Assembly (NCBI RefSeq): GCF_900106995.1
Contig: NZ_FNOK01000008.1
Coordinates: forward strand, 176,377-240,376
Reading direction: 5' to 3'
Length of the DNA stretch: 64,000 bases
From: Saccharopolyspora shandongensis
GTDB taxonomy: Bacteria > Actinomycetota > Actinomycetes > Mycobacteriales > Pseudonocardiaceae
Shown: one piece after another, positions 8,047 to 15,205 of the stretch
Position numbering within the stretch: the stretch's first letter is position 1
Layout: each line of letters begins with the position of its first letter
Program-made: the position numbers and the translations under genes
Notes under the pieces: generated by a model
Told to the model about the DNA's origin: nothing
Databases searched by the model: none
What the model saw: the letters and a program-made list of their open reading frames with translations, nothing else

Positions 8047-8712
8047 ATGTCCCCGAATCTGGGCTCGGCCCAGCAGCAGCACTGGCAAGCGGCCTACCAG
8101 GACCACCCCCACATGTACGGGGACATGCCCTCGGAACCCGCCCGCTACGCCGCCGAGCTGTTCCGCGCCCGCGGCGCGCGTTCCGTGCTCGAACTCGGCG
8201 CCGGTCACGGGCGCGACGCCATGCACTTCGCGCGCGCCGGTTTCACCGTGCACGCCACCGACTTCAGCCCCGTCGGCCTGCAGCAGCTGGCCCAGGACGC
8301 CGAACGGGAGGGGCTCGCCGAGCGGGTCACCACCGCCGTCCACGATGCGCGCGAGCCGCTGCCGCTGGCGGATGGCAGCGTCGACGCCGTGTTCGCGCAC
8401 ATGCTGCTGTGCATGGCACTGTCCACAGCGGACATTCGTGCACTGGTCGGCGAGATCGCGCGGGTCCTGCGGCCCGGCGGCACCCTCGTCTACACCGTCC
8501 GCCACACCGGCGACGCGCACTGGGGCGCCGGAATCTCGCATGGCGACGACATCTACGAGCACGGCGGTTTCGCGGTGCACTTCTTCGACCGGGCCCTCGT
8601 GGACGACCTCGCCACCGGCTGGCGCCTCGACGAGGTCCACGCGTTCGAAGAGGGCGAACTACCCCGACGGCTGTGGCGCGTCACCCAGACCCGCCCGTCG
8701 AGTCCTCAGTAG
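8047..8712 (+). CDS. Class I SAM-dependent methyltransferase
   Basis: A protein of 221 residues with a Rossmann-type methyltransferase domain: motif I 'VLELGAGHGRDAMHFA' near residue 52, the acidic end of strand 2 'VHATDFS', and 'VARVLRPGGTLVYTV'-like post-motif sequence near 140. The substrate is unknown; small-molecule methyltransferases of this size are common. AAAAGGTGA precedes the ATG by 7 bp. It is convergent with the LysR-like gene, with only 9 bp between stops. Confidence 0.85.
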   Translation: MSPNLGSAQQQHWQAAYQDHPHMYGDMPSEPARYAAELFRARGARSVLELGAGHGRDAMHFARAGFTVHATDFSPVGLQQLAQDAEREGLAERVTTAVHDAREPLPLADGSVDAVFAHMLLCMALSTADIRALVGEIARVLRPGGTLVYTVRHTGDAHWGAGISHGDDIYEHGGFAVHFFDRALVDDLATGWRLDEVHAFEEGELPRRLWRVTQTRPSSPQ

Positions 8713-8721
8713 ACGGAGCAC

Positions 8722-9477
8722 TTACGAGCGGCGGCGGGGCTTCCCGCGCTTCGCGCCCTTTGGCGCGCCGGAACGCGGCTGCCGGTTGCCACCGGTCGGC
8801 TTGCGGGTGGTGGCCTTCTTGCCGTCGCCTTCGGGGCGCTTGCGCTTCGCCTGCGCCGGAGCCGGTGGGCGTCCGCGCGTGCTGTTGACGGTCCGACCGC
8901 GGACGATCCCGATGAACTGCTCCATCAGGTCGGTGGTCTCGTCCTCCAGCCACGACAGCGCGACGCGCGACTGCGGCACGCCGGCGATCGGCCGGTAGGT
9001 GAGGTCCCGGCGGTGGTGCAGCCGGGCGAGCGACTGCGGGACGATGAGCAGCCCCACGCCGGCGGCCACCAGCTGGATGGCGTCCGCGGTCGTGGCCGGG
9101 CGCTCCATCGCCGGGCGGCCGGGCGGCCGCTCCCAGTCGAGGGTGTCGTCGAGCGGGTGCAGCACGAGCTCGTCGGCGAGGTCGTCGACGGACACCTCCT
9201 CGACCGTGGTCGCGACGTGGTCCTTCGGCACCACGACCACCGTCGTCTCGGTGTAGAGCGGGATCGCGTGCAGGCCCTCCCGGTCCGTCGGCAGCCGGAG
9301 GAGGACCGCGTCGGCGTCACCGGCCCGCACCAGGCCGACGGCTTCGGCGGCGGTCACCTGCACGAGGTGCAGCGGGACCTCGGGCGACCGCTCGTGCCAG
9401 GTCCGCGCCCACTTGCCGGGCGTCACCCCCGGTACGTAAGCGAGCGTGAACGAGGGTTGTCCGTCCGAGCCTGTCAC
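8722..9477 (-). CDS. LysR effector-domain protein without HTH, with basic tail
   Basis: A protein of 251 residues. Residues 5-190 match the periplasmic-binding-like effector half of LysR regulators ('FTLAYVPGVTPGKWARTW', 'PLHLVQVTAAEAVGLVRAGDADAVLLRLP', 'VAAGVGLLIVPQSLARL'). No winged-helix domain precedes it: the GTG start at 9477 is only 60 bp from the divergent DUF5997 gene, so there is no room for one. The last about 55 residues are a lysine/arginine/glycine-rich tail that could bind nucleic acid. As I recall, the pairing with DUF5997 recurs in actinobacteria. Function unknown. Confidence 0.8.
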   Translation of the reverse strand: MTGSDGQPSFTLAYVPGVTPGKWARTWHERSPEVPLHLVQVTAAEAVGLVRAGDADAVLLRLPTDREGLHAIPLYTETTVVVVPKDHVATTVEEVSVDDLADELVLHPLDDTLDWERPPGRPAMERPATTADAIQLVAAGVGLLIVPQSLARLHHRRDLTYRPIAGVPQSRVALSWLEDETTDLMEQFIGIVRGRTVNSTRGRPPAPAQAKRKRPEGDGKKATTRKPTGGNRQPRSGAPKGAKRGKPRRRS

Positions 9478-9537
9478 GTGGCCAGGCTACCGGGCGTCGT
9501 CGCAGGTAGTGCGCACCCGGTCGATACCCTTGAGAAC

Positions 9538-9930
9538 ATGACGTCGCAGAAGACCCCCCAGACGATGAAGCCCGCGACCGCGGCGAAGAAGCTGAACGTG
9601 TACCTCCAGGCCACCCCCGCGGAGTTCCAGGAGGGTGTCGTCTCGCGCGACGAGTTGAACACCCTGCAGACCAGCCCGCCGGAGTGGCTGCGCGAGCTGC
9701 GCCGCAACGGGCCCCACCCGCGGCAGGTCGTCGCGGCGAAGCTGGGCGTCTCCATCGGCGGCCTCGCGCGCGGCGGGGTCACCGAGGCGCTCACCACGGA
9801 GCAGATCGAGGCGTTGAAGGCGGACGACCCCGAGTGGCTCCAGCAGGAGCGCGCCACCCAGGCGGAGGTCCGTAAGGAAACGGCGCGCATCAAGGAGAAG
9901 GAGGCCGACCGCCGCCAGCGACGCCCCTGA
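9538..9930 (+). CDS. DUF5997 family protein
   Basis: A protein of 130 residues. The start is the ATG at 9538, since upstream codons in the open frame overlap the divergent gene. The N-terminus ('MKPATAAKKLNVYLQATP') leads into a segment that looks like a small helix-turn-helix ('PRQVVAAKLGVSIGGLARGG' near residue 65), and the end is a charged helix rich in E/K/R. Described in databases as DUF5997. It is divergent from the HTH-less LysR-like gene with a shared 60-bp promoter region, so one may supply DNA binding and the other ligand sensing. That link is an inference. Confidence 0.8.
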   Translation: MTSQKTPQTMKPATAAKKLNVYLQATPAEFQEGVVSRDELNTLQTSPPEWLRELRRNGPHPRQVVAAKLGVSIGGLARGGVTEALTTEQIEALKADDPEWLQQERATQAEVRKETARIKEKEADRRQRRP

Positions 9931-10029
9931 CGAGAGCACCGGCGCCGCCGGCGGGGGTCGGGCGGCGCATCCGCAGTCTCACCAGCCGCGGGCACCGTCC
10001 CACTGCTCGCGCAGGACGTCCGCGTGGCG

Positions 10030-10231
10030 GGCGACGGATCGATCGACCGGCTGACGGAGATCCCGGAAGTCCTGGAGTCGCACCACGTGGTCGGCGACGA
10101 CTGCTGGATCTTCAAGGTGGCGGTGCCGGACGTCGGCCGCCTGGAGGAGATCCCCGGGTCGATGAACGCGCTACCACCTCGGTGGTCCTGTCCTCCCCGG
10201 TGACCGGGAACAAGCTCCCGATCCCCGGCGG
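10030..10231 (+). pseudogene. Lrp/AsnC regulator remnant (frameshifted)
   Basis: Translation from about 10054 gives 'EIPEVLESHHVVGDDCWIFK' followed by 'VAVPDVGRLEE', the RAM/effector domain of Lrp/AsnC regulators (ECHHVTGDD-type motif). After codon 10168-10170 the reading must shift to the frame of 10173 to give the family's C-terminus 'TTSVVLSSPVTGNKLPIPG'. The N-terminal HTH is not recognisable upstream; 9931-10030 appears random. I read this as a decayed gene with a frameshift and a lost 5' half. Confidence 0.65.
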
Positions 10232-10247
10232 ACCGGGCAGGACATCG

Positions 10248-10291
10248 GCGGCGGCTCGGCCGGCCCGGCGCCGGGCCGGCCGAGCCGCCGC
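10248..10291. terminator. 44-bp perfect palindrome, bidirectional terminator
   Basis: A perfect palindrome with left arm GGCGGCGGCTCGGCCGGCCC, centred at 10269/10270, ending 3 bp before the stop of the minus-strand deaminase. Its very high GC content and position fit a factor-independent stop for the cyanate operon. Confidence 0.7.
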
Positions 10292-10293
10292 GA

Positions 10294-10791
10294 TCACGCG
10301 GTCGGGGCTCCGGCGACGCGGCGCTCCCCGCCGTTGCGCGCCTGCCATTCCCGGTAGACGTCGACGGCGGCGTCGCGCGGGTCGTAGGTCATCGGCAGGC
10401 GGCGCTCGTCCCAGTTCTTGGCGAACTCGCCGTAGAACGTAGCCAGCTCGAAGTACTTGCGGTCGTCCACGTAGTGCGGCTCGTAGTCGTCACGGGTGGT
10501 GAGGAAGACAACCTCGTCGGGACTGCAGTAGTACAGCGACCCCAGGCACATCGGGCACGGGTGCGCCAGGACGTAGATGGTGGCGCCGGTCAGGTGCTCG
10601 GTGCCGAGCTTCGTGCAGGCCTCGCGGATGGCGAGGATCTCGGCGTGCGCGGTGGGGTCGCCGGTCTGGGCCACCTTGTTGGGGCTTTCCGCGACGATCT
10701 GGCCGTCCTTGACGATCACCGTCGCGAACGGGCGGCCGCCCTCGGCGACGTTCTGCCGCGCGAGGTCGATGGTGCGTTGTGCGAAGTCCAC
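10294..10791 (-). CDS. Nucleoside/cytosine deaminase family protein
   Basis: A protein of 165 residues of the zinc cytidine/guanine deaminase fold. It has the 'TAHAEILAIREAC' motif (H and catalytic E) near residue 50 and 'PCPMCLGSLYYC' near residue 80, completing the zinc site (H, C, C). The GTG start at 10791 gives 'VDFAQRTIDLARQN', the normal N-terminus. It lies 38 bp downstream of cynS on the same strand and ends at a strong palindrome, so it is probably the last gene of the cyanate operon. The substrate could be guanine, cytosine or another N-heterocycle; deamination would also release ammonia. Confidence 0.85.
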   Translation of the reverse strand: MDFAQRTIDLARQNVAEGGRPFATVIVKDGQIVAESPNKVAQTGDPTAHAEILAIREACTKLGTEHLTGATIYVLAHPCPMCLGSLYYCSPDEVVFLTTRDDYEPHYVDDRKYFELATFYGEFAKNWDERRLPMTYDPRDAAVDVYREWQARNGGERRVAGAPTA

Positions 10792-10829
10792 GGGATTCCT
10801 TACTCCGGTTGCGCTGGTTCGGGTCCGCC

Positions 10830-11300
10830 TCAGAACGGCTTGGTCGGCAGGTACTTGCCGTCGAGGGTGATCACCGCACGCTCGCCGCCCTCGGGGTCGG
10901 TGACCTTCTTGACGTCCAGCCGGAAGTTGATGGCGCTGATGATGCCGTCGCCGAACTGCTCGTGGACCAGGGCCTTCAGCGTGGTGCCGTAGACCTGGAG
11001 CATCTCGTAGAAGCGGTAGATGGTCGGGTCGGTCGGGATACCGCCGTCGATGGAGCCGCGGGTCGGGATGGTCTGCAGCAGCATCTCGGCGTCGTCGTCG
11101 AGGCCCAGCAGTTCGGTGACGGCCTTGGCCGACGCCGCAGGCAGGGCGTGCTGGCCGAGGACGGCGGCCGTGACGAAGGCCGGCGACAGGCCGGCGGCCT
11201 CGGCGATCTGCTGCCAGGTCAGGTTCTTGCGGGTCTTGGCCTCCACGGCGGCCACGGCCACGGCCTGGCGGGCGGTGGGGTCGAACTGGGCGTGCGGCAT
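10830..11300 (-). CDS. cynS: Cyanate hydratase (cyanase)
   Basis: A protein of 156 residues, the exact family length. It has an N-terminal helical domain resembling a POU/HTH fold ('[23 protein letters not shown]') and the catalytic domain with the conserved Arg, Glu and Ser in '[11 protein letters not shown]' and '[10 protein letters not shown]', ending '[10 protein letters not shown]'. It converts cyanate plus bicarbonate to ammonia and CO2. The ATG at 11300 follows AAAGGAAA by about 8 bp; an upstream in-frame methionine at 11345 would add a non-family extension. It sits between the carbonic anhydrase and deaminase genes, all on the minus strand. Confidence 0.96.
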   Translation of the reverse strand: MPHAQFDPTARQAVAVAAVEAKTRKNLTWQQIAEAAGLSPAFVTAAVLGQHALPAASAKAVTELLGLDDDAEMLLQTIPTRGSIDGGIPTDPTIYRFYEMLQVYGTTLKALVHEQFGDGIISAINFRLDVKKVTDPEGGERAVITLDGKYLPTKPF

Positions 11301-11322
11301 GGGATGTGTTTCCTTTCGGCTG

Positions 11323-11350
11323 GCCGCCGCGCGCTGCGGCGGCATTTTTT
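11323..11350 (+). terminator. Hairpin with T-run, oriented against the cyanate operon
   Basis: GCCGCCGC / GCGGCGGC arms (11323-11330 and 11336-11343) followed on the plus strand by ATTTTTT. It lies between cynT and cynS, which are transcribed on the minus strand, so the T-run is in the orientation that would stop antisense transcription. Confidence 0.5.
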
Positions 11351-11368
11351 GGGGGGCGTGGGACCGGG

Positions 11369-11965
11369 TCAGGCGACTTGGGGTCGGGGGTCGCCCGCGT
11401 CGAGCTCGTCGACGGTGCCGGTCGGGATGTCGAAGATCCAGCCGTGCATTCGCACGGTGCCCTTCGCGAGGGCCCGCGCCACCGACGGATGCGTGGCGAG
11501 GTTCGCCAGTTGCGCGGCGACGTTGTCGCGGACCAGCGCGCCCACCGCATCGCGATCACCGGGTGCGGTGCGGCCGGAGGCGGAGTCCGCGTGGCGCAGC
11601 CAGTCGGCGATGGCGGGCATGCCGGTCAGGTCGTGGCCCTCGGCGATGGCCGTCATCGCGCCGCAGGCGGAGTGCCCGCACACGACGATGTCGGACACGC
11701 CCAGGACTGCGACGGCGTACTCGATGCTCGCGGTGACGCCGTCCGCGCCCGGGGCGTAGGCGGGCACCAGGTTGCCCGCGGTCCTGATGACGAACAGCTC
11801 GCCCGGCTCCTGCTGGGTGATCAGCTCGGGGACAACTCGCGCGTCCGAGCAGCCGATGAACAGCGTTCTCGGCCGATGGACGGCACCAAGGCGGGCGAAC
11901 AGGTCCGCCTTGACCGGGAAGACCTCTTCCTGGAAGCGGTGGATTCCCTCGGCGAGGTGGTGCAT
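11369..11965 (-). CDS. cynT: Beta-class carbonic anhydrase
   Basis: A protein of 198 residues with the beta-carbonic anhydrase zinc motifs 'CSDAR' near residue 40 and 'HSACGAM' near residue 100, plus 'RTAGNLVP'. Next to cyanase this enzyme is expected to recover bicarbonate from the CO2 released by cyanate breakdown, the substrate cyanase needs. The ATG at 11965 follows GGAGAG by 7 bp; the frame is open further upstream, but those residues are not family-like. It is divergent from the CynR-like gene. Confidence 0.94.
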   Translation of the reverse strand: MHHLAEGIHRFQEEVFPVKADLFARLGAVHRPRTLFIGCSDARVVPELITQQEPGELFVIRTAGNLVPAYAPGADGVTASIEYAVAVLGVSDIVVCGHSACGAMTAIAEGHDLTGMPAIADWLRHADSASGRTAPGDRDAVGALVRDNVAAQLANLATHPSVARALAKGTVRMHGWIFDIPTGTVDELDAGDPRPQVA

Positions 11966-12083
11966 GCCCACTCTCCTTCCGGACTTCTTCGGGGACCGAC
12001 CACACAACCGTGCACCAGCTGGGACAATAGTGTCCAAGTCGCAATTCACATGATCACGATTGTTCTCATCTATAGTCGTTGGC
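11966..12083. promoter_or_regulatory. Divergent promoter region, cynT / cynR
   Basis: 118 bp between the two starts, with an AT-rich stretch (12020-12080) unusual for this genome. LysR regulators of this type normally bind such a shared region. ACAAT at 12023 and ATTGT at 12059 are mirror-image, but I cannot single out one operator with confidence. Confidence 0.45.
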
Positions 12084-12971
12084 ATGCCCCTTGAGCTGCG
12101 CCATCTGCGCTACCTGCTCGCGGTCGCCGAGCACGCCAACTTCACCCGCGCCGCCGAGGACCTGCACATCTCCCAGCCGACGCTGTCCCAGCAGATCAAA
12201 CAGCTGGAGAAGTCGCTGGGCGTGCAACTGCTCGACCGCACGGGCCGCACCGTGCGGCTGACCGACGCGGGCGCGACCTACGCCGACCACGCCCGGCGGG
12301 CGCTGCGCGACCTGGCCGCGGGCCGGCGCGCGGTTCTGGACGTCCAGGACCTCACCCGCGGCCACCTGCGCCTGGCGATGACGCCGACCTTCACGGCCTA
12401 CCTGATCGGGCCGCTCGCGGGCGAATTCCACGACCGACACCCGGGAATCCGGCTGGACGTCCGGGAGATGACGCAGGACCGGATCGAAGCCGCCCTGCTC
12501 GCCGACGAACTCGACCTCGGCATCGCCTTCGCCGGCGCGCACCTGCCGGGCATCGAGAGCACCGCGCTGTTCGCCGAATCCCTCAGCCTCGTCGTGGGCC
12601 CCGGCCATCCGCACGCCGGGCGAACCCGGCCGCTGCCGGTCGCCGAAGCGGCGCAGCTCCAGCTAGCCCTGCTCAGCCAGGACTTCGCCACCAGGGGCCA
12701 CATCGACGCCTACTTCGCGCAGCACCGGGCGCAGATGCCGATCGCGGTCGAGACCAACACGATCACGGCGCTGACCGAGATCATCCAACGCACCGCGCTG
12801 GCGACCGTGCTGCCGGATGCCATCACGCGGGAACACGCCCACCTGCACCCGATTCCGCTCGACCCCGGTCTCCCCAGCCGCACCGTCAGCATCCTGCGCC
12901 GCGAGAACGCCTACCTCAGCGCGGCAGCCCGAGCCCTCATCCGGCTGACGCACCGCTGGGCTCAGACTTAG
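12084..12971 (+). CDS. cynR: LysR-family regulator of the cyanate operon (CynR-like)
   Basis: A protein of 295 residues with a standard LysR winged helix at residues 1-60 ('MPLELRHLRYLLAVAEHANF', 'ISQPTLSQQIKQLEKSLG') and a full effector domain. The ATG at 12084 matches the family N-terminus; an open frame reaches 12060. In enterobacteria CynR is divergent from cynTSX and responds to cyanate. The same arrangement (divergent from a carbonic anhydrase-cyanase pair) supports that role here. No CynX-type transporter gene is present. Confidence 0.88.
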   Translation: MPLELRHLRYLLAVAEHANFTRAAEDLHISQPTLSQQIKQLEKSLGVQLLDRTGRTVRLTDAGATYADHARRALRDLAAGRRAVLDVQDLTRGHLRLAMTPTFTAYLIGPLAGEFHDRHPGIRLDVREMTQDRIEAALLADELDLGIAFAGAHLPGIESTALFAESLSLVVGPGHPHAGRTRPLPVAEAAQLQLALLSQDFATRGHIDAYFAQHRAQMPIAVETNTITALTEIIQRTALATVLPDAITREHAHLHPIPLDPGLPSRTVSILRRENAYLSAAARALIRLTHRWAQT

Positions 12972-13028
12972 GCGCCGTTTCAGGACGGGACGCGGGCACC
13001 TTTGAGGCCTGACGCCTGGACCGCAGGG

Positions 13029-13098
13029 CGCCGTTTTCGCGCGAAAACGGCGTTCCGTGTGAGGGCGAGACGACGTTTTTCGCGCGAAAACGGCGTTC
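13029..13098. repeat. Two copies of a TTTTCGCGCGAAAA palindrome
   Basis: A perfect 24-bp palindrome at 13029-13052 (first arm CGCCGTTTTCGC), and a second copy whose 22-nt core at 13077-13098 is identical to 13034-13055, a 43-bp period. The element lies between cynR and a decayed TetR gene. It resembles a dispersed intergenic palindrome rather than a single terminator. Confidence 0.65.
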
Positions 13099-13160
13099 GT
13101 CAGCCGTCCGGCGCATTCGGGACGAAGCCTGCCCCGGGCCTTCTGAGACGCACCCTCAGC

Positions 13161-13195
13161 CCGCACCCGCACCCGCACCCGCACCCGCACCCGCC
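13161..13195. repeat. Hexanucleotide tandem repeat
   Basis: Five full CCGCAC units in tandem followed by a partial one. It could be prone to slippage, though it is not inside a gene. Confidence 0.8.
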
Positions 13196-13262
13196 AGAAA
13201 TCATCTACTTAGGACTTTATGTGCGGCGAAGGCGGTTTTCCTTTTGTTCGGGGCCTTCCGGC

Positions 13263-13703
13263 TTACCTGGGCGCCTGGATCGCGGCCTCGACCGCCCGGT
13301 CGATCCGGTCCGCGATCTCGGTCGGCTCGGGGCGTCCGGCGTCCAGCCAGGCCATGATGGCCTCCAGGCACACGGCGGTGGCCAGCTGCGCGGCCCAGTC
13401 TGCAAACGGCTCGGCGGCGATCTCTCCGGTCAGCCGCATGCGCACCTCGTCCACCATGGCCGCGCGAACGTCGACCTCCGCGCGGAATTCCGGTTCCCTG
13501 GCGGCGTGGCGGAACGGCAGCCGGAGTCCGGCGGGCTCGGCATCGGCCCACCGGAGCAGCGCGTGTGCGCTCGCCCGGCCGACCTCCACGTCGGCGGCCG
13601 TGGGCGGCCTGGCCATCGCGCGCTCCAGCACGGCGCGGTACAGGTCGGTCTTGGACTCGAAGTGCCGCTACAGGATCATCCGGCTGATGCCGGCTCGCGC
13701 TAC
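13263..13703 (-). pseudogene. TetR-family regulator, truncated with a nonsense codon
   Basis: The C-terminal ligand-binding part is intact from 13631 down to the stop at 13263. Upstream, the reading 'VARAGISRMIL' - TAG - 'RHFESKTDLYRAVLE' is the recognition helix of a TetR regulator with the tyrosine codon of the usual 'ILYRHF' replaced by TAG (plus strand 13671-13673 region). The first about 35 residues are missing because the sequence runs straight into a P450 fragment on the other strand near 13700. This is clearly non-functional unless the C-terminal piece is made alone. Confidence 0.7.
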
Positions 13704-13963
13704 GCCCGCGAAGACTTCGAGATCGGCGGCGTCACGATCCACGACGGGGAGGCGGTGCTGTCGACACGACGCTCGCCAACTTCGACGACACGGCCTTCGG
13801 CGTAACTCGCGCGCGCAATCCGCACGTGGCGTTCGCCCACGGCCCGTGGCACAGCATCGGCGCGCCGCTGGCCCGGATCGAGCTGCGGACGGTGTTCGCG
13901 CCGCTGCTCCCCCGGTTCCCAGCCCTGCGGCGGGCCGTGCCCGTCGAGGACGACCAGCACGCT
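13695..13963 (+). pseudogene. Cytochrome P450 C-terminal remnant
   Basis: Two frames together spell the end of an actinobacterial P450: 'YAREDFEIGGVTIHDGEAVL' (frame of 13696), then 'DTTLANFDDTAFG' and 'RNPHVAFAHGPWHSIGAPLA' and 'RIELRTVFAPLLPRFPALR' in the frame of 13826. The heme-binding loop should read FxxGxxxCxG; here the cysteine ligand is serine (HSIG). The N-terminal about 280 residues, including the I-helix, are absent. The fragment abuts a TetR remnant on the opposite strand, so this is a deletion junction. Confidence 0.7.
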
Positions 13964-14010
13964 GGTGGAGTTGCCGGTGACCTGGTGACGCGGGCACCAG
14001 GTCAGTGCGT

Positions 14011-14214
14011 TCAGGCCTTCTTGTCTCGCCGGGCGCATTCCGCGGCCACGGCACGCATCTCCTCGCGGTAGCGCTGGGCGAGGTTCCAGCGCCGGGATTC
14101 GAGGGCGATGTTCATGTGGTGCTCGGCGCGTCGGGCTCGGTCGTCGAGTTCGGTCTCGGTGCACTTGTGCAAAATCATCTGGCTACTCGGGAAATCGTCG
14201 TCTTCGCCGGTCAC
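14011..14214 (-). CDS. Small hypothetical protein, 67 residues
   Basis: A highly charged protein with a central helix ('ETELDDRARRAEHHMNIALE') and a basic C-terminus ('YREEMRAVAAECARRDKKA'), probably all-helical. Not recognised. Its start codon overlaps the stop of the upstream 76-residue gene by 4 nt, which argues that both are real and co-translated. No signal peptide or membrane segment. Confidence 0.55.
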   Translation of the reverse strand: MTGEDDDFPSSQMILHKCTETELDDRARRAEHHMNIALESRRWNLAQRYREEMRAVAAECARRDKKA

Positions 14215-14441
14215 GCGGCGACCAGAGCGGATTCGATGTCGACGGCGGCCTGCACCGCGTCGAGGTGCGTGCGGTAGACGGTGCGGGCGTGTTCCGGACC
14301 GGGGTTGGCCCGGGTGCCTTCCTGATCGCAGATCCAGGTGCCCATGAACAGGTTCCGGTAGACGTGGGGCCGCTGACGGGGGGAATGCGGATCGAGCGTG
14401 CGGACTGCCGGTCGTTCGGTGGCGGATCGGGGGGTGCGCAT
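14211..14441 (-). CDS. Small hypothetical protein, 76 residues
   Basis: First gene of a two-gene unit with the 67-residue protein (ATGA overlap). The N-terminus is rich in R/P/T; the C-terminal half ('ARTVYRTHLDAVQAAVDIES') looks helical. Contains a single cysteine in 'FMGTWICDQEG'. Not recognised. AGGAAAG lies 7-12 bp before the ATG. A short perfect dyad, GTAGT-G-ACTAC, at 14524-14534 lies upstream and might be a regulator site. Confidence 0.5.
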   Translation of the reverse strand: MRTPRSATERPAVRTLDPHSPRQRPHVYRNLFMGTWICDQEGTRANPGPEHARTVYRTHLDAVQAAVDIESALVAA

Positions 14442-14651
14442 GGTCTTCTTTCCTGAGGGGTATCTGTTCGGTACGGATCCCAGCTTGGCCCGCGAGGCCC
14501 CCGGGGGAACACGGGAGTTCTACGTAGTGACTACCTAAATCCGGGACCTTTGCCTCTGTCCGGGCCGCCGCTTCCCGGCCGGCGAGCGCGCACCGCGGAA
14601 GCGCACGGGCTCCAGAGTCCGAACGAGTAGGCTCGAACCGGAACCAATGCC
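14442..14651. promoter_or_regulatory. Divergent intergenic region with GTAGTGACTAC dyad
   Basis: 210 bp between the two-gene minus-strand unit and the SnoaL-like gene. The 11-bp perfect dyad at 14524-14534 is the only distinct signal seen. No clear -10/-35 pair. Confidence 0.3.
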
Positions 14652-15155
14652 ATGGCTGAGCAATCGGGGGCCGACATGGCGACCAGCGACGGAAAACGGA
14701 TCGAGCTGCAGCGCCGCACGATCGCCGAGCACATCGACGCGGAGAACGCCCACGACTGGTCCCGGGTGTACGGCACCTTCATCCAGGACGAGCACGCCTT
14801 CTACGACGTCGTCCCGCTGAGCACGCGGTACGCGGGGTTCGAAGGCGTCCAGGACTTCTACCAGATCCTGGAGACCGCCGTACCGGACTTCCGCGTCACC
14901 GTGAACGCCGAGTACGACATGCCCGGATCGTCGGTGCGCGAGGTGACGGTCAGCGGAACGCACCAGGGCGAGTACTGCGGCGTCCCGCCGACCGGCCAAC
15001 TGGTCTCGTTCGAGCTGGCGGCGTTCTACCTGTTCCGCACGGATGACGCCGCGAAGCTGCTCGCGGAGCGGATCTACTTCGACAACGAGACCGTGCTGCG
15101 CCAGATGCGCGGCGAGGAGAACGCGCCGATCGGCATCGGCCTGACCCCGGCCTGA
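14652..15155 (+). CDS. SnoaL-like / NTF2-fold ester cyclase family protein
   Basis: A protein of 167 residues with the SnoaL-like layout: an opening helix 'IAEHIDAENAHDWSRVYGTF', 'YAGFEGVQDFYQILETAVPD' and a closing beta-sheet ('SFELAAFYLFR'). Members include polyketide cyclases and many uncharacterised enzymes or ligand-binding proteins, so the activity is not predictable. An alternative ATG at 14676 ('MATSDGKRIEL') is equally plausible as the start because neither has a strong ribosome site. It stands alone, followed 51 bp later by the IMPase-like gene. Confidence 0.75.
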   Translation: MAEQSGADMATSDGKRIELQRRTIAEHIDAENAHDWSRVYGTFIQDEHAFYDVVPLSTRYAGFEGVQDFYQILETAVPDFRVTVNAEYDMPGSSVREVTVSGTHQGEYCGVPPTGQLVSFELAAFYLFRTDDAAKLLAERIYFDNETVLRQMRGEENAPIGIGLTPA

Positions 15156-15205
15156 TCCACTTCGGCCACTCACTACTCAGGCTCCGGGCGTCATATCCTG
15201 GCGAC

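Noticed and set aside
13161..13195. Short repeats as a CRISPR array
   Set aside because: Hexamer tandem array without spacers; no cas genes in the window.
13002..13805. 267-codon open frame on the plus strand across the palindromes and the TetR remnant
   Set aside because: Spans a tandem repeat encoding HPHPHP and non-homologous sequence; only its last 30 codons match P450 and are counted in the pseudogene.
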